11,038 nucleotides of DNA from JAWWBG01 sp033721095 (GTDB lineage: Bacteria; Actinomycetota; Nitriliruptoria; Nitriliruptorales; Nitriliruptoraceae): positions 1-11,038 of the forward strand of contig JAWWBG010000070.1 in the NCBI GenBank assembly GCA_033721095.1, in the 5' to 3' direction. Below the pieces are notes generated by a model. The model saw nothing but the letters and a program-made list of their open reading frames with translations, was not told where the DNA came from and did not search any database. Below, in pieces: positions 1-5,972 of this stretch. Every line of letters begins with the position of its first letter. The first letter of the stretch is position 1. The translations under genes were made by a program, and so were the position numbers.

Positions 1-434
1 GCGAGCGCCTTGACCACATCCGAGACGAGCGTCTGGCCGCCGACAGCCTTGGCCTGGATCCGGGCAGCTGCGTGCACTGCCTGCCCGAACAGGTCGCCGT
101 CCCGAGCAACGACCTCGCCCGTGTGCATCCCGATGCGGATCCGCAGTGGCCGATCGGCGGGTCCCAGACGTGCCCGCTCGATGGAGGACTGGAGACCCAC
201 CCCGAACTCGACCGCCCGTCGCGTCGAGGTGAAGACGAGGAGGAACCCGTCGCCGAGCGCCTTGACCTCCGTGCCGCCGTGCTCGAGCAGCAGCTTGCGG
301 ACGAGGTCGTCGTGATCGGCGAGGATCTCGTGGCCGCGGTCATCACCGACGGCAGACCGCAGGGCGGTTGAGCCCTCAACGTCCGTGAAGACGACGGTCA
401 CCGTGCCCTCAGGCAGGGCCTGGCTGTCGGCCAT
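1..434 (-). CDS. Class III adenylate cyclase catalytic domain (N-terminal part, cut by window edge)
   Basis: This protein would make cyclic AMP from ATP in the cytoplasm. The 144 visible residues are an N-terminal class III nucleotidyl cyclase domain. VVFTDVEGST carries the first metal-binding Asp (D18). VKALGDGF carries the adenine-recognising Lys (K58) and the second metal Asp (D62). D114 sits where the second purine-specifying Asp is expected, and R125 matches the transition-state Arg. The usual Asn four residues before that Arg is His (H121, in VHAAARIQ). The K/D pair favours ATP over GTP. The start at 434 is preceded by a GGGGGT ribosome-binding sequence; an in-frame ATG at 446 lacks one. 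It lies 64 bases downstream of the epimerase and may be co-transcribed with it. N-terminal cyclase domains of this type are often followed by an AAA/TPR or LuxR-like regulatory region, but that part is outside the window. Confidence 0.85.
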   Translation of the reverse strand, partial: MADSQALPEGTVTVVFTDVEGSTALRSAVGDDRGHEILADHDDLVRKLLLEHGGTEVKALGDGFLLVFTSTRRAVEFGVGLQSSIERARLGPADRPLRIRIGMHTGEVVARDGDLFGQAVHAAARIQAKAVGGQTLVSDVVKAL

Positions 435-498
435 CGGCACCCCCATGCGGTGGTCGCAGGCTACGACAGACCCGGCAGTGCCCCGGCCGGTGACCGGA

Positions 499-1389
499 TC
501 AGCCCTCGAGCGCGGCGCGCAGGGCGGGAACGACCTCGTCGTGGGTGAACGTGAACCCGGCCTCGAGCAGGCGCTGCGGCAGCACACGCTGTGAGCTGGT
601 CGCCAGGACGACACCCATTTCGCCGTAGAGCAGCCGAAGCGCAAGGACGGGGACCGGCAGGACGGTCGGGCGCCGCATCACCTCGCCGAGCGCCTTCGTG
701 AACTCGCGGTTGGTGACCGGCGACGGGGCCACCAGGTTGAAGGGACCCGACAGGTCGTCCCGGTCCAGCAGGAACCGGATGGCTCGGATCGTGTCCTCCA
801 GCCCAATCCAGGGGATGTACTGGCGACCGTCGCCGATGCGTCCTCCGAGGCCCAGCGAGAACGGCAACCGCACCTTCGAGATCAACGGTCCATCGTCCGC
901 GAGGACCACGCCGTTGCGCATGATGCAGACGCGCGCTCCGGCGTCGACCGCCGGTTGGGTGGCGGCCTCCCAGCCCTTGCAGACCTCGGCCAGGAAGTCG
1001 TTCCCCGGCGCGCTGTCCTCCAGGAGGACCTCGTCGCCATGGCTGCCGTAGAACCCGACTGCCGACGCGCTCAGCAGCGCGGGCTTGTCGTCGAGGCCAG
1101 CGATCGCCTCGGCCACCAGGCGGGTCCCGAGCGCCCGCGACTCGGCGACCTCGCGCCGAACGTCCTCGGACCAGCGACGTGACCCGATCGGCTCCCCGGC
1201 CAGGTGAACGACGGCGTCCAGGCCGGTCAACTGGGCAGGGTCGAGGACGCCCTCTGTCGGCCGCCAGCCGATTGAGTCCGGACCGGGTGACGTCCGGACG
1301 ATCGGCACCACGTCGTGTCCGTCGGCTCGAAGCGAGGAACCGAGCGAACGCCCCAGCAGCCCGGTGGACCCGGTGATGGCAACGCGCAT
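499..1389 (-). CDS. TIGR01777-family NAD(P)-dependent epimerase / oxidoreductase (YfcH/SulA-like)
   Basis: This is a 296-residue extended short-chain-dehydrogenase-like protein, the usual length for the family. The N-terminus MRVAITGSTGLLG has the Rossmann dinucleotide motif G7-x2-G10-x2-G13. VVHLAGEPI (60-68) and SASAVGFYG (107-115) are family signatures. As in other members, the YxxxK catalytic Lys is not evident after the Tyr. The C-terminus, about 245-293 (LPVPVLALRLLYGEMG onward), is the DUF1731 region. The substrate of this family is not known, so no reaction is assigned. The frame stays open upstream to 1638, but the start at 1389 is chosen because GGAGGT (1394-1399, minus strand) precedes it by four bases and the Rossmann strand begins there. 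It is divergent from the hydrolase at 1508. Confidence 0.93.
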   Translation of the reverse strand: MRVAITGSTGLLGRSLGSSLRADGHDVVPIVRTSPGPDSIGWRPTEGVLDPAQLTGLDAVVHLAGEPIGSRRWSEDVRREVAESRALGTRLVAEAIAGLDDKPALLSASAVGFYGSHGDEVLLEDSAPGNDFLAEVCKGWEAATQPAVDAGARVCIMRNGVVLADDGPLISKVRLPFSLGLGGRIGDGRQYIPWIGLEDTIRAIRFLLDRDDLSGPFNLVAPSPVTNREFTKALGEVMRRPTVLPVPVLALRLLYGEMGVVLATSSQRVLPQRLLEAGFTFTHDEVVPALRAALEG

Positions 1390-1393
1390 GAGG

Positions 1394-1399
1394 ACCTCC
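1394..1399 (-). promoter_or_regulatory. Ribosome-binding site of the epimerase gene
   Basis: GGAGGT on the minus strand, four bases before the ATG at 1389. It decides the start against longer in-frame alternatives that would run into the divergent hydrolase gene. Confidence 0.75.
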
Positions 1400-1495
1400 G
1401 CCTGCTCGGCCAGCAACGATACGGCGGCCCTCGCTTGTACGGTCCGTTCGTCCCGATGGCGGCCCCTGCGAGTCGATGGTGCCGCCGAGTCGAGC

Positions 1496-1501
1496 GGGAG
1501 G
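1496..1501 (+). promoter_or_regulatory. Ribosome-binding site of the membrane hydrolase gene
   Basis: GGGAGG followed after six bases by GTG at 1508. It sets the start of the hydrolase and removes 48 residues of an upstream open frame that would overlap the divergent epimerase. The 118 bases between the two genes (1390-1507) must hold both promoters. I see no convincing -35/-10 pair there. Confidence 0.7.
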
Positions 1502-1507
1502 ACCAGC

Positions 1508-2917
1508 GTGCGGCCCTTCGAGTGGCTGCTCATGGGAGGCACCACGGCGGCGCTGGCCGTATTGGCCCCCTGGAGCTGGCAGGTCCGTGGCCGCTGGCGT
1601 TGGCGGCTCGGATACTCGACGATTGGTCTGGCTGCCACCGGGCTCCTGTTGCACGTGTTCGTCGAGGGCGCACGATGGCAACTCGCGTTCGTCTACGTCA
1701 CGCTCGTGCTGCTCGTGCTGGCGGCGTTGCGACACCCGCTGCGCTCCCTGCCCCCACCCAGCGAGGCGTCGCTGACGGGCCCGGTCGCCCGCGCCTTCAC
1801 CGCAACGACCGCAGCAGCCGTCGTGCTGTCGGGCGCAACGGCATGGGCCCTGCCCGTACCGACCCTCGAACCTCCGGTTGGCCCCCACCACGTCGGCACG
1901 CGGACATTCGCGCTGACCGACGCGAGCCGGCCCGAGGTCTGGACGGACACGCCCGACGACGTCCGCGAGTTCCCGGTCCAGGTCTGGTATCCGACGGCGG
2001 TCGCCGACGGCCGGCGCGCGCCCCTGACAACGCGGGCAGACGTCCTGTCCGAGGCCGCAGCGGGCTGGCTGGGCCTCCCGGCATTCACGCTGTCGCACCT
2101 GTCGCTGGTCGAGACCTCCGCGGTGGCCAACGCGCCGCTGGCCAGTCCGACCGCCGCGCCCTGGCCGGTCGTCGTCTACTCGCACGGGTGGGGGGGATTC
2201 CGAGCCCAGCACCTCAGCCTGATGGAGCGGCTCGCTGCGAACGGCTACGTCGTCTTCGCGATCGACCACACCCATGCCGCCCTCGCCAGCGTGTTCCCGG
2301 ACGGTCATGCCTTCCCGATCAACCGGGACACGCTGCCGGCCGAACCGACGGAGGCCTACACGGCGGCGTCGATCGTGCTCATCGAGACCTACGCACGCGA
2401 CATCCAGCTGCTGAGTGAGGAGCTGCGGAACGACCGACTGCCCATTCCACTCAGTGCCACCGAGCTCGACATCGAACGGTTGGCGCTCGTCGGGCACTCA
2501 GCAGGCGGCGGCGCCGCCATGCTCGCCTGCTCCCGGATGTCGAGTTGCGAGACCGTCGTCGGCCTCGACCCATGGGTCGACCCGGTGCCCGACGACGTGA
2601 TCACCGCCGGACTGGCCGTCCCGTTGGTCACCCTGCGCACGTCCGAGTGGATGGAGGAACCCAACGACGACAACCTCCGCCGCATCCACGCATCGTCGGC
2701 CGATCAGCGGCTGTTGCACGTCGTCGGCGCGGTCCATCGGGACTTCACCATGGCCAGTGACCTGACGCCGCTCGCGGCCCAGGTCGGCCTGACGAGCACC
2801 ACGGGCGGGTTCCGCGTCCGCCAGATCGCCGAGGAGCTGGTCCTGGACACGCTCGGGCACGTGTTGCGCGATGCCGGTCCCGGTCAGCGAACGTGGCCGG
2901 AGGTCCAGGAGGGCTGA
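1508..2917 (+). CDS. Membrane-anchored alpha/beta hydrolase, platelet-activating-factor acetylhydrolase-like
   Basis: This 469-residue protein has two parts. The first 120 residues hold about four hydrophobic helices (near 6-22, 34-52, 57-75 and 97-116), which would anchor it in the cytoplasmic membrane. The rest resembles the PAF-acetylhydrolase / dienelactone-hydrolase group. VVVYSHGWGG (221-230) is the strand and oxyanion loop, and GHSAGG (329-334) is the nucleophile elbow with Ser331. LDPW (Asp354) and VHRDF (His410) complete a Ser-Asp-His triad in the expected order. It is probably a lipid or short-chain ester hydrolase; the substrate is unknown. After four helices the catalytic domain would be on the same side as the N-terminus. 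Its stop lies 22 bases from the stop of the opposing amidase gene. The GTG start rests on the GGGAGG site; the family call on motifs alone. Confidence 0.82.
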   Translation: MRPFEWLLMGGTTAALAVLAPWSWQVRGRWRWRLGYSTIGLAATGLLLHVFVEGARWQLAFVYVTLVLLVLAALRHPLRSLPPPSEASLTGPVARAFTATTAAAVVLSGATAWALPVPTLEPPVGPHHVGTRTFALTDASRPEVWTDTPDDVREFPVQVWYPTAVADGRRAPLTTRADVLSEAAAGWLGLPAFTLSHLSLVETSAVANAPLASPTAAPWPVVVYSHGWGGFRAQHLSLMERLAANGYVVFAIDHTHAALASVFPDGHAFPINRDTLPAEPTEAYTAASIVLIETYARDIQLLSEELRNDRLPIPLSATELDIERLALVGHSAGGGAAMLACSRMSSCETVVGLDPWVDPVPDDVITAGLAVPLVTLRTSEWMEEPNDDNLRRIHASSADQRLLHVVGAVHRDFTMASDLTPLAAQVGLTSTTGGFRVRQIAEELVLDTLGHVLRDAGPGQRTWPEVQEG

Positions 2918-2939
2918 GACCGAGGCCGGCTGATGTGGC

Positions 2940-3707
2940 TCAGCGGGGTCGATCGGCCACAAACGGCCAACGCTTTCGGACCTCGCGAACACGCTCGGGA
3001 TCGACATCGGCGACGAGCAGCACGGCAGACTCCCGCGCGGTGGCGACCACCTCGCCGAAGGGCCCGACGATGGCCGAGCCCCCGCCATATTCGAGCCTTC
3101 CGCCCACCCCGACACGATTGACACCGACGACCCAGGCCTGGTTCTCGATGGCACGGGCAACCAGGAGCGCGGACCAGTGCGCTTCGCGCGGCCGTGGCCA
3201 GTTGGCGATGACGAGGTGGCAGTCGACATCCGGTGCCAGCGGCCAGAAGTCCTCCCCGAAGCGCAGGTCGTAGCAGACGTGGAGGGAGCAGCGGACGCCC
3301 TCGATGTCGACGATGACGGCTTCGTCTCCGGGCTCGTAGTGCTCGTCCTCACCACCAAACGAGAACAGGTGCCGCTTGGCGTAGCGATGGACGCTGCCGT
3401 CGGGGGCGGCGAGGACGAATCGGTTGTGGGGCCGGGCCTGCCCGGGATCACGCTCGGCGACCGAACCGCCGACCCAGATGCCGTGCTCACGTGCGAGGTC
3501 TGACAGGAACGTGCTGGACGGGCCACCGATGGGCTCGCCGATGATGGCCGTGTTCATCGAGAAGCCGGTCGCGAACATCTCCGGCAGCAGCAGCAGACGC
3601 ACACCCTCGGCCACCGCGCCGGCAGCACCGTCACGCACCCGTCGCCAGTTGGCCTCGCGATCCTCCCACGCGATGTCGTACTGGAGCGCGGCCACGCGGA
3701 TGCTCAC
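2940..3707 (-). CDS. Carbon-nitrogen hydrolase, omega-amidase type (NIT2/YafV-like)
   Basis: This 255-residue protein is of nitrilase-superfamily length. It carries the full Glu-Lys-Cys catalytic triad: E43 in LLPEMFATGFSM, K111 in YAKRHLFSFGGE, and C145 in HVCYDLRF. PEMFxTGFSM and the Phe-rich loop after the Lys are typical of omega-amidases, which hydrolyse alpha-ketoglutaramate or alpha-ketosuccinamate to 2-oxoglutarate or oxaloacetate plus ammonia, a repair and salvage step after glutamine transamination. Other nitrilase-family amidases remain possible. The start is GTG at 3707, beginning at the first beta strand; its ribosome-binding sequence is weak. It lies 46 bases downstream of the TetR gene on the same strand and may be its operon partner, though no functional link is obvious. 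Confidence 0.88.
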   Translation of the reverse strand: MSIRVAALQYDIAWEDREANWRRVRDGAAGAVAEGVRLLLLPEMFATGFSMNTAIIGEPIGGPSSTFLSDLAREHGIWVGGSVAERDPGQARPHNRFVLAAPDGSVHRYAKRHLFSFGGEDEHYEPGDEAVIVDIEGVRCSLHVCYDLRFGEDFWPLAPDVDCHLVIANWPRPREAHWSALLVARAIENQAWVVGVNRVGVGGRLEYGGGSAIVGPFGEVVATARESAVLLVADVDPERVREVRKRWPFVADRPR

Positions 3708-3753
3708 GAGCGTGTCCCGGATCGACGGTGGAGGCAGGTTAGGAAAGGGGGCC

Positions 3754-4371
3754 TCACACGGCCCGGAGCCGCTGGATCGGCTGGGGTTCGGCCTCGAGGT
3801 CCTTCAGGCCGTTCCAGAGCAGGTTGACGACATGGGCAGCCACGACCTCACGCGACGGCTTGCGCTCCTCCACCCACCATTCGCCGATGAGCGCCACGGC
3901 GCCCACGAGCATCCGGGCATACAACGGCGCAGCCTTGGCGGAGACGTCGCGCTTCTTGAACTCGTCGCGCAACAGTCGCTCGGTTCGCTGGGCGACGTCG
4001 GAGATCACGCCGCCGAACGTCCCCGTGTCCACGCCCGGTGCGCGATCACGCACGATGATCCGAAAGCCCTCCTCGCGCTCGTCGATGTACCCGAGGAACT
4101 CCGCAGCTGCCGTCTCGGCCACGCCGCGCATGGAGTCGGCCTCGAAGGCACTGGCGAGTCGCCGCGTGAGCTCGGTCACCTCGCGATCGACGACGACCGC
4201 GTAGATGCCCTCCTTGCCACCGAAATGCTGGTAGACGACCGGCTTGGTGACCTTGGCTCGCTCGGCGATCTCCTCGATCGTGGCCGCTTCGAAGCCCTTC
4301 TCGGCAAACACGGAGCGAGCGACTCCGAGGAGCTGCTCGCGCCGCTCGGGCCCGGTCATCCGCTTGGTCAT
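3754..4371 (-). CDS. TetR/AcrR-family transcriptional regulator
   Basis: This is a 205-residue one-component regulator of standard TetR length. The N-terminal DNA-binding domain spans about 8-55: REQLLGVARSVFAEKGFEAATIEEIAERAKVTKPVVYQHF, given here as its consecutive helices (RREQLLGVARSVFAEKGFEA is helix 1), ending in the recognition-helix sequence KPVVYQHFGGKEGIY. The helical C-terminal part (about 60-195) would bind a ligand and dimerise; GFRIIVRD and ARMLVGAVALIGEWWVEE resemble actinobacterial lipid-metabolism regulators of the FasR kind, from memory only. It begins 31 bases after the desaturase stop, so the two are probably co-transcribed. The natural target would be the inverted repeat upstream of the desaturase, giving auto-regulation through the operon. 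A second in-frame ATG at 4359 is possible; neither start has a strong ribosome-binding site. Confidence 0.92.
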   Translation of the reverse strand: MTKRMTGPERREQLLGVARSVFAEKGFEAATIEEIAERAKVTKPVVYQHFGGKEGIYAVVVDREVTELTRRLASAFEADSMRGVAETAAAEFLGYIDEREEGFRIIVRDRAPGVDTGTFGGVISDVAQRTERLLRDEFKKRDVSAKAAPLYARMLVGAVALIGEWWVEERKPSREVVAAHVVNLLWNGLKDLEAEPQPIQRLRAV

Positions 4372-4402
4372 CGCGCCGCCCCGTCCGTGCCCCTGCGCAC
4401 GG

Positions 4403-5377
4403 TCAAGCCTGGTCGATGGCCGGCGTTCGCGGCCGCATCTTGCGGGCCAGCTGGTTCGACGAGGGCAGCTTCACGGACTTGACGAGGCCAACCAGCTTCA
4501 TCAGTCGGATCGTGATCCAGGAGAAGTCGACCTCCCACCACCGGAGGCCGTGCCGCGCGGATGCCGGGAAGGCGTGGTGGGCGTTGTGCCAGCCCTCTCC
4601 GAACGCGAGCAGGGCCATCACGAAGTTGTTGCGCGCCTCGTCACGGCTGTCGAACGGACGCGTGCCGTAGAAGTGGCAGATCGAGTTGATGCTCCACGTG
4701 ACGTGGTGCAACAGGAAGATGCGGATGAGACCGCCCCACACGAAACCGGAGACCAGCCCACCAATCGACCAGGTGACCAAACCGCCCAGGATGCCGGGCA
4801 GCACGAACGACGCGAGGACGAGCCACGGGAACGCGCGATGGATCCGGTGGATGGCCCTGTCCTCCATCAGGTCCGGAGCCCAGACGTCGTTCTCGGTCCC
4901 GGCGGGCTCGAACAACCAGCCCATGTGGGCGTGGAAGAGCCCCCGCAGGATGCCCCGAACGCCGGTGGCGCTGTCCAGGTGCGGGCTGTGCGGGTCGCCG
5001 ACGTCGTCCGAGTAGGCGTGGTGGCGCCGGTGGGTGGCGACCCAGTCGATCACGGCACCCTGGATCGCCATCGAGCCGGCAATGGCGTAGATCCAGCGGA
5101 CAGGGGCGACGGCCTCGAAGGATCGGTGGGTGAAGAGCCGGTGGTAGCCCACCGTGATGCCGAGGCCCGTGAACACGTAGAAACCGATCAGCAGGCCGAG
5201 GTCGACGCCGCTGATCCCCCAGCCCCACATCTGGACGATGGCAAAGAGCAGGCCGGCGAGGGGGACGGTGGTGATCGTCAACATGACGCGGCGCTGGATC
5301 ACGACCTCGCGGTCGGTGATCCGTCGCACGCCGCGGATCTCGGTCAGCTTGGCGCGAACGGCAGCCAGGTCCGGCAT
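4403..5377 (-). CDS. Acyl-CoA (stearoyl-CoA-type) fatty acid desaturase
   Basis: This is a 324-residue integral-membrane di-iron desaturase that introduces a cis double bond, usually delta-9, into a saturated acyl-CoA. All three histidine boxes are present and correctly spaced: HRLFTH (79-84), HRRHH (116-120) and HNAHH (264-268). Hydrophobic stretches near 33-50, 56-75, 95-112, 184-205 and 207-224 match the four-helix hairpin topology of the family. No fused cytochrome b5 domain is seen, so an external electron donor is needed. The ATG at 5377 has GGAG five bases upstream, and a longer open frame to 5506 is non-coding in character. It is first in a run with the TetR gene, and an inverted repeat 48 bases before the start could control it. 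The product would adjust membrane fluidity. Confidence 0.95.
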   Translation of the reverse strand: MPDLAAVRAKLTEIRGVRRITDREVVIQRRVMLTITTVPLAGLLFAIVQMWGWGISGVDLGLLIGFYVFTGLGITVGYHRLFTHRSFEAVAPVRWIYAIAGSMAIQGAVIDWVATHRRHHAYSDDVGDPHSPHLDSATGVRGILRGLFHAHMGWLFEPAGTENDVWAPDLMEDRAIHRIHRAFPWLVLASFVLPGILGGLVTWSIGGLVSGFVWGGLIRIFLLHHVTWSINSICHFYGTRPFDSRDEARNNFVMALLAFGEGWHNAHHAFPASARHGLRWWEVDFSWITIRLMKLVGLVKSVKLPSSNQLARKMRPRTPAIDQA

Positions 5378-5424
5378 GGGAACTCCAGTCGGGGACGTGG
5401 GGCGGGAGGAGTCTGCTGGCGGAC

Positions 5425-5444
5425 AAGTTACGCGACCGTAAGTT
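5425..5444. promoter_or_regulatory. Inverted repeat, probable TetR operator upstream of the desaturase
   Basis: AAGTTACG (5425-5432), four bases CGAC, then CGTAAGTT (5437-5444). The arms match at seven of eight positions, with a perfect TTACG/CGTAA core. Size and symmetry fit TetR-family operators. It covers the proposed -10 and most of the spacer, so binding there would block RNA polymerase. The cognate protein is inferred to be the TetR product of 4371-3754, encoded in the same operon. Confidence 0.55.
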
Positions 5445-5453
5445 GCGATGCAA
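5425..5453 (-). promoter_or_regulatory. Candidate promoter of the desaturase-TetR operon
   Basis: On the minus strand a -35-like TTGCAT (5453-5448) is separated by exactly 17 bases from a -10-like TAACTT (5430-5425), about 48 bases before the desaturase ATG. Each hexamer matches the sigma-70 consensus at only three of six positions, so this is a position- and spacing-based guess. The overlap with the inverted repeat is what makes it attractive. Confidence 0.4.
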
Positions 5454-5516
5454 TGTCCGATCGGCGGGGGCCACCCGGGCCCGCTGACCTCGCCTCCGGC
5501 GACCAAGAGAATCGAG

Positions 5517-5542
5517 ACGGCCCGCCACGATGGGCGGGCCGT
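5517..5542 (-). terminator. Rho-independent-like terminator after the Asp-rich protein gene
   Basis: A perfect 10-bp stem, ACGGCCCGCC (5517-5526) and GGCGGGCCGT (5533-5542), with a six-base loop. On the minus strand it is followed by CTCGATTCTCTTGG, only moderately T-rich as is common in high-GC actinobacteria. It lies 23 bases past the stop of the small gene and upstream of the desaturase promoter, so it would insulate the two units. Confidence 0.6.
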
Positions 5543-5565
5543 TCGAACTGCTCGTGGGGTGGAGG

Positions 5566-5808
5566 TCAGCTGGTGGCTTCCTCAGTCCCCTCGTCGTCCA
5601 TCTCGGTGCCGTGCTCGGACATCTCGTCGTCCATGTCCGTGGCATCGTCGTCCATGTCCGTCGCATCGTCGTCCATGTCCGTGGCATCGTCGGCGGGGAC
5701 GGTGGTCTGCTCGACGGTGGGGTCGTCGTCGTCGGCGCAGGCAACGCCAACGAGGCCCAACCCGGCAATGATCGCGACGGTGGCCGCGTGAGTGCGCAGG
5801 TGACGCAT
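5566..5808 (-). CDS. Small secreted Asp-rich repeat protein (hypothetical)
   Basis: I recognise no family. The 80-residue product begins with a short basic stretch (MRHLRTH) and a hydrophobic core (AATVAIIAGLGLVGVA), then switches to a highly acidic tail. The junction VACADDDD could be cut by signal peptidase I after ACA (residue 25). Alternatively Cys24 could be lipidated, but the residue at -3 is Gly, poor for a lipobox. The mature part contains three DATDMDD units (41-61) and further Asp, Glu, Met and Thr, with almost no basic residues. AGAGGA lies eight bases before the ATG, and a strong hairpin follows the stop, so it looks like a real single-gene unit. An extracellular cation-binding or spacer role is possible but unproven. 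Confidence 0.7.
   Translation of the reverse strand: MRHLRTHAATVAIIAGLGLVGVACADDDDPTVEQTTVPADDATDMDDDATDMDDDATDMDDEMSEHGTEMDDEGTEEATS
5624..5686. repeat. 21-bp tandem repeat, three copies
   Basis: Three consecutive 21-bp units at 5624-5644, 5645-5665 and 5666-5686. They are identical except for one base in the middle copy (GTCGCA for GTGGCA). A decayed copy is visible at about 5591-5610. The period is seven codons and encodes the DATDMDD units on the minus strand, so copy-number change would alter protein length without breaking the frame. Confidence 0.9.
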
Positions 5809-5835
5809 GGTGTGATTCCTCTGTGTGCGGGAGAA

Positions 5836-5853
5836 CGGGGCATTCGTGCCCCG
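5836..5853 (-). other. Hairpin in the leader of the Asp-rich protein gene
   Basis: A perfect 7-bp stem CGGGGCA / TGCCCCG with a four-base loop (CGAA on the transcribed minus strand), starting 28 bases before the ATG. The ribosome-binding site at 5817-5822 lies outside the stem. It could stabilise the mRNA or be a protein site. A second short inverted repeat, ACGAC-N4-GTCGT, lies further upstream at 5869-5882. Confidence 0.4.
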
Positions 5854-5949
5854 CGAGCGAGCGACGGTACGACACGCGTCGTAGGGCCCCCGCGGCGGCC
5901 CACCACCGAACGGACAGGGACCCGGCAGACGCGGTCCTGGCCCGAAGGA

Positions 5950-5972
5950 GGGCGAATTCAGCCGATTCGCCC
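5950..5972 (-). terminator. Inverted repeat spanning the stop codon of the M23 peptidase gene
   Basis: GGGCGAA (5950-5956) and TTCGCCC (5966-5972), a perfect 7-bp stem with a nine-base loop containing the TGA. The sequence past it on the minus strand is not T-rich, so it may act as an mRNA 3' end or a weak terminator, or it may be chance. Confidence 0.3.

Noticed and set aside
461..2497. A 678-codon open frame on the minus strand
   Set aside because: It runs antisense to the hydrolase and across the epimerase in another frame. Its product is a low-complexity Arg/Gly/Pro-rich sequence without domain motifs, as expected from high-GC shadow frames.
4244..5791. A 515-codon plus-strand open frame antisense to the desaturase
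   Set aside because: The three histidine boxes and desaturase fold are in the minus-strand frame; the plus-strand product is unstructured and repeat-derived.
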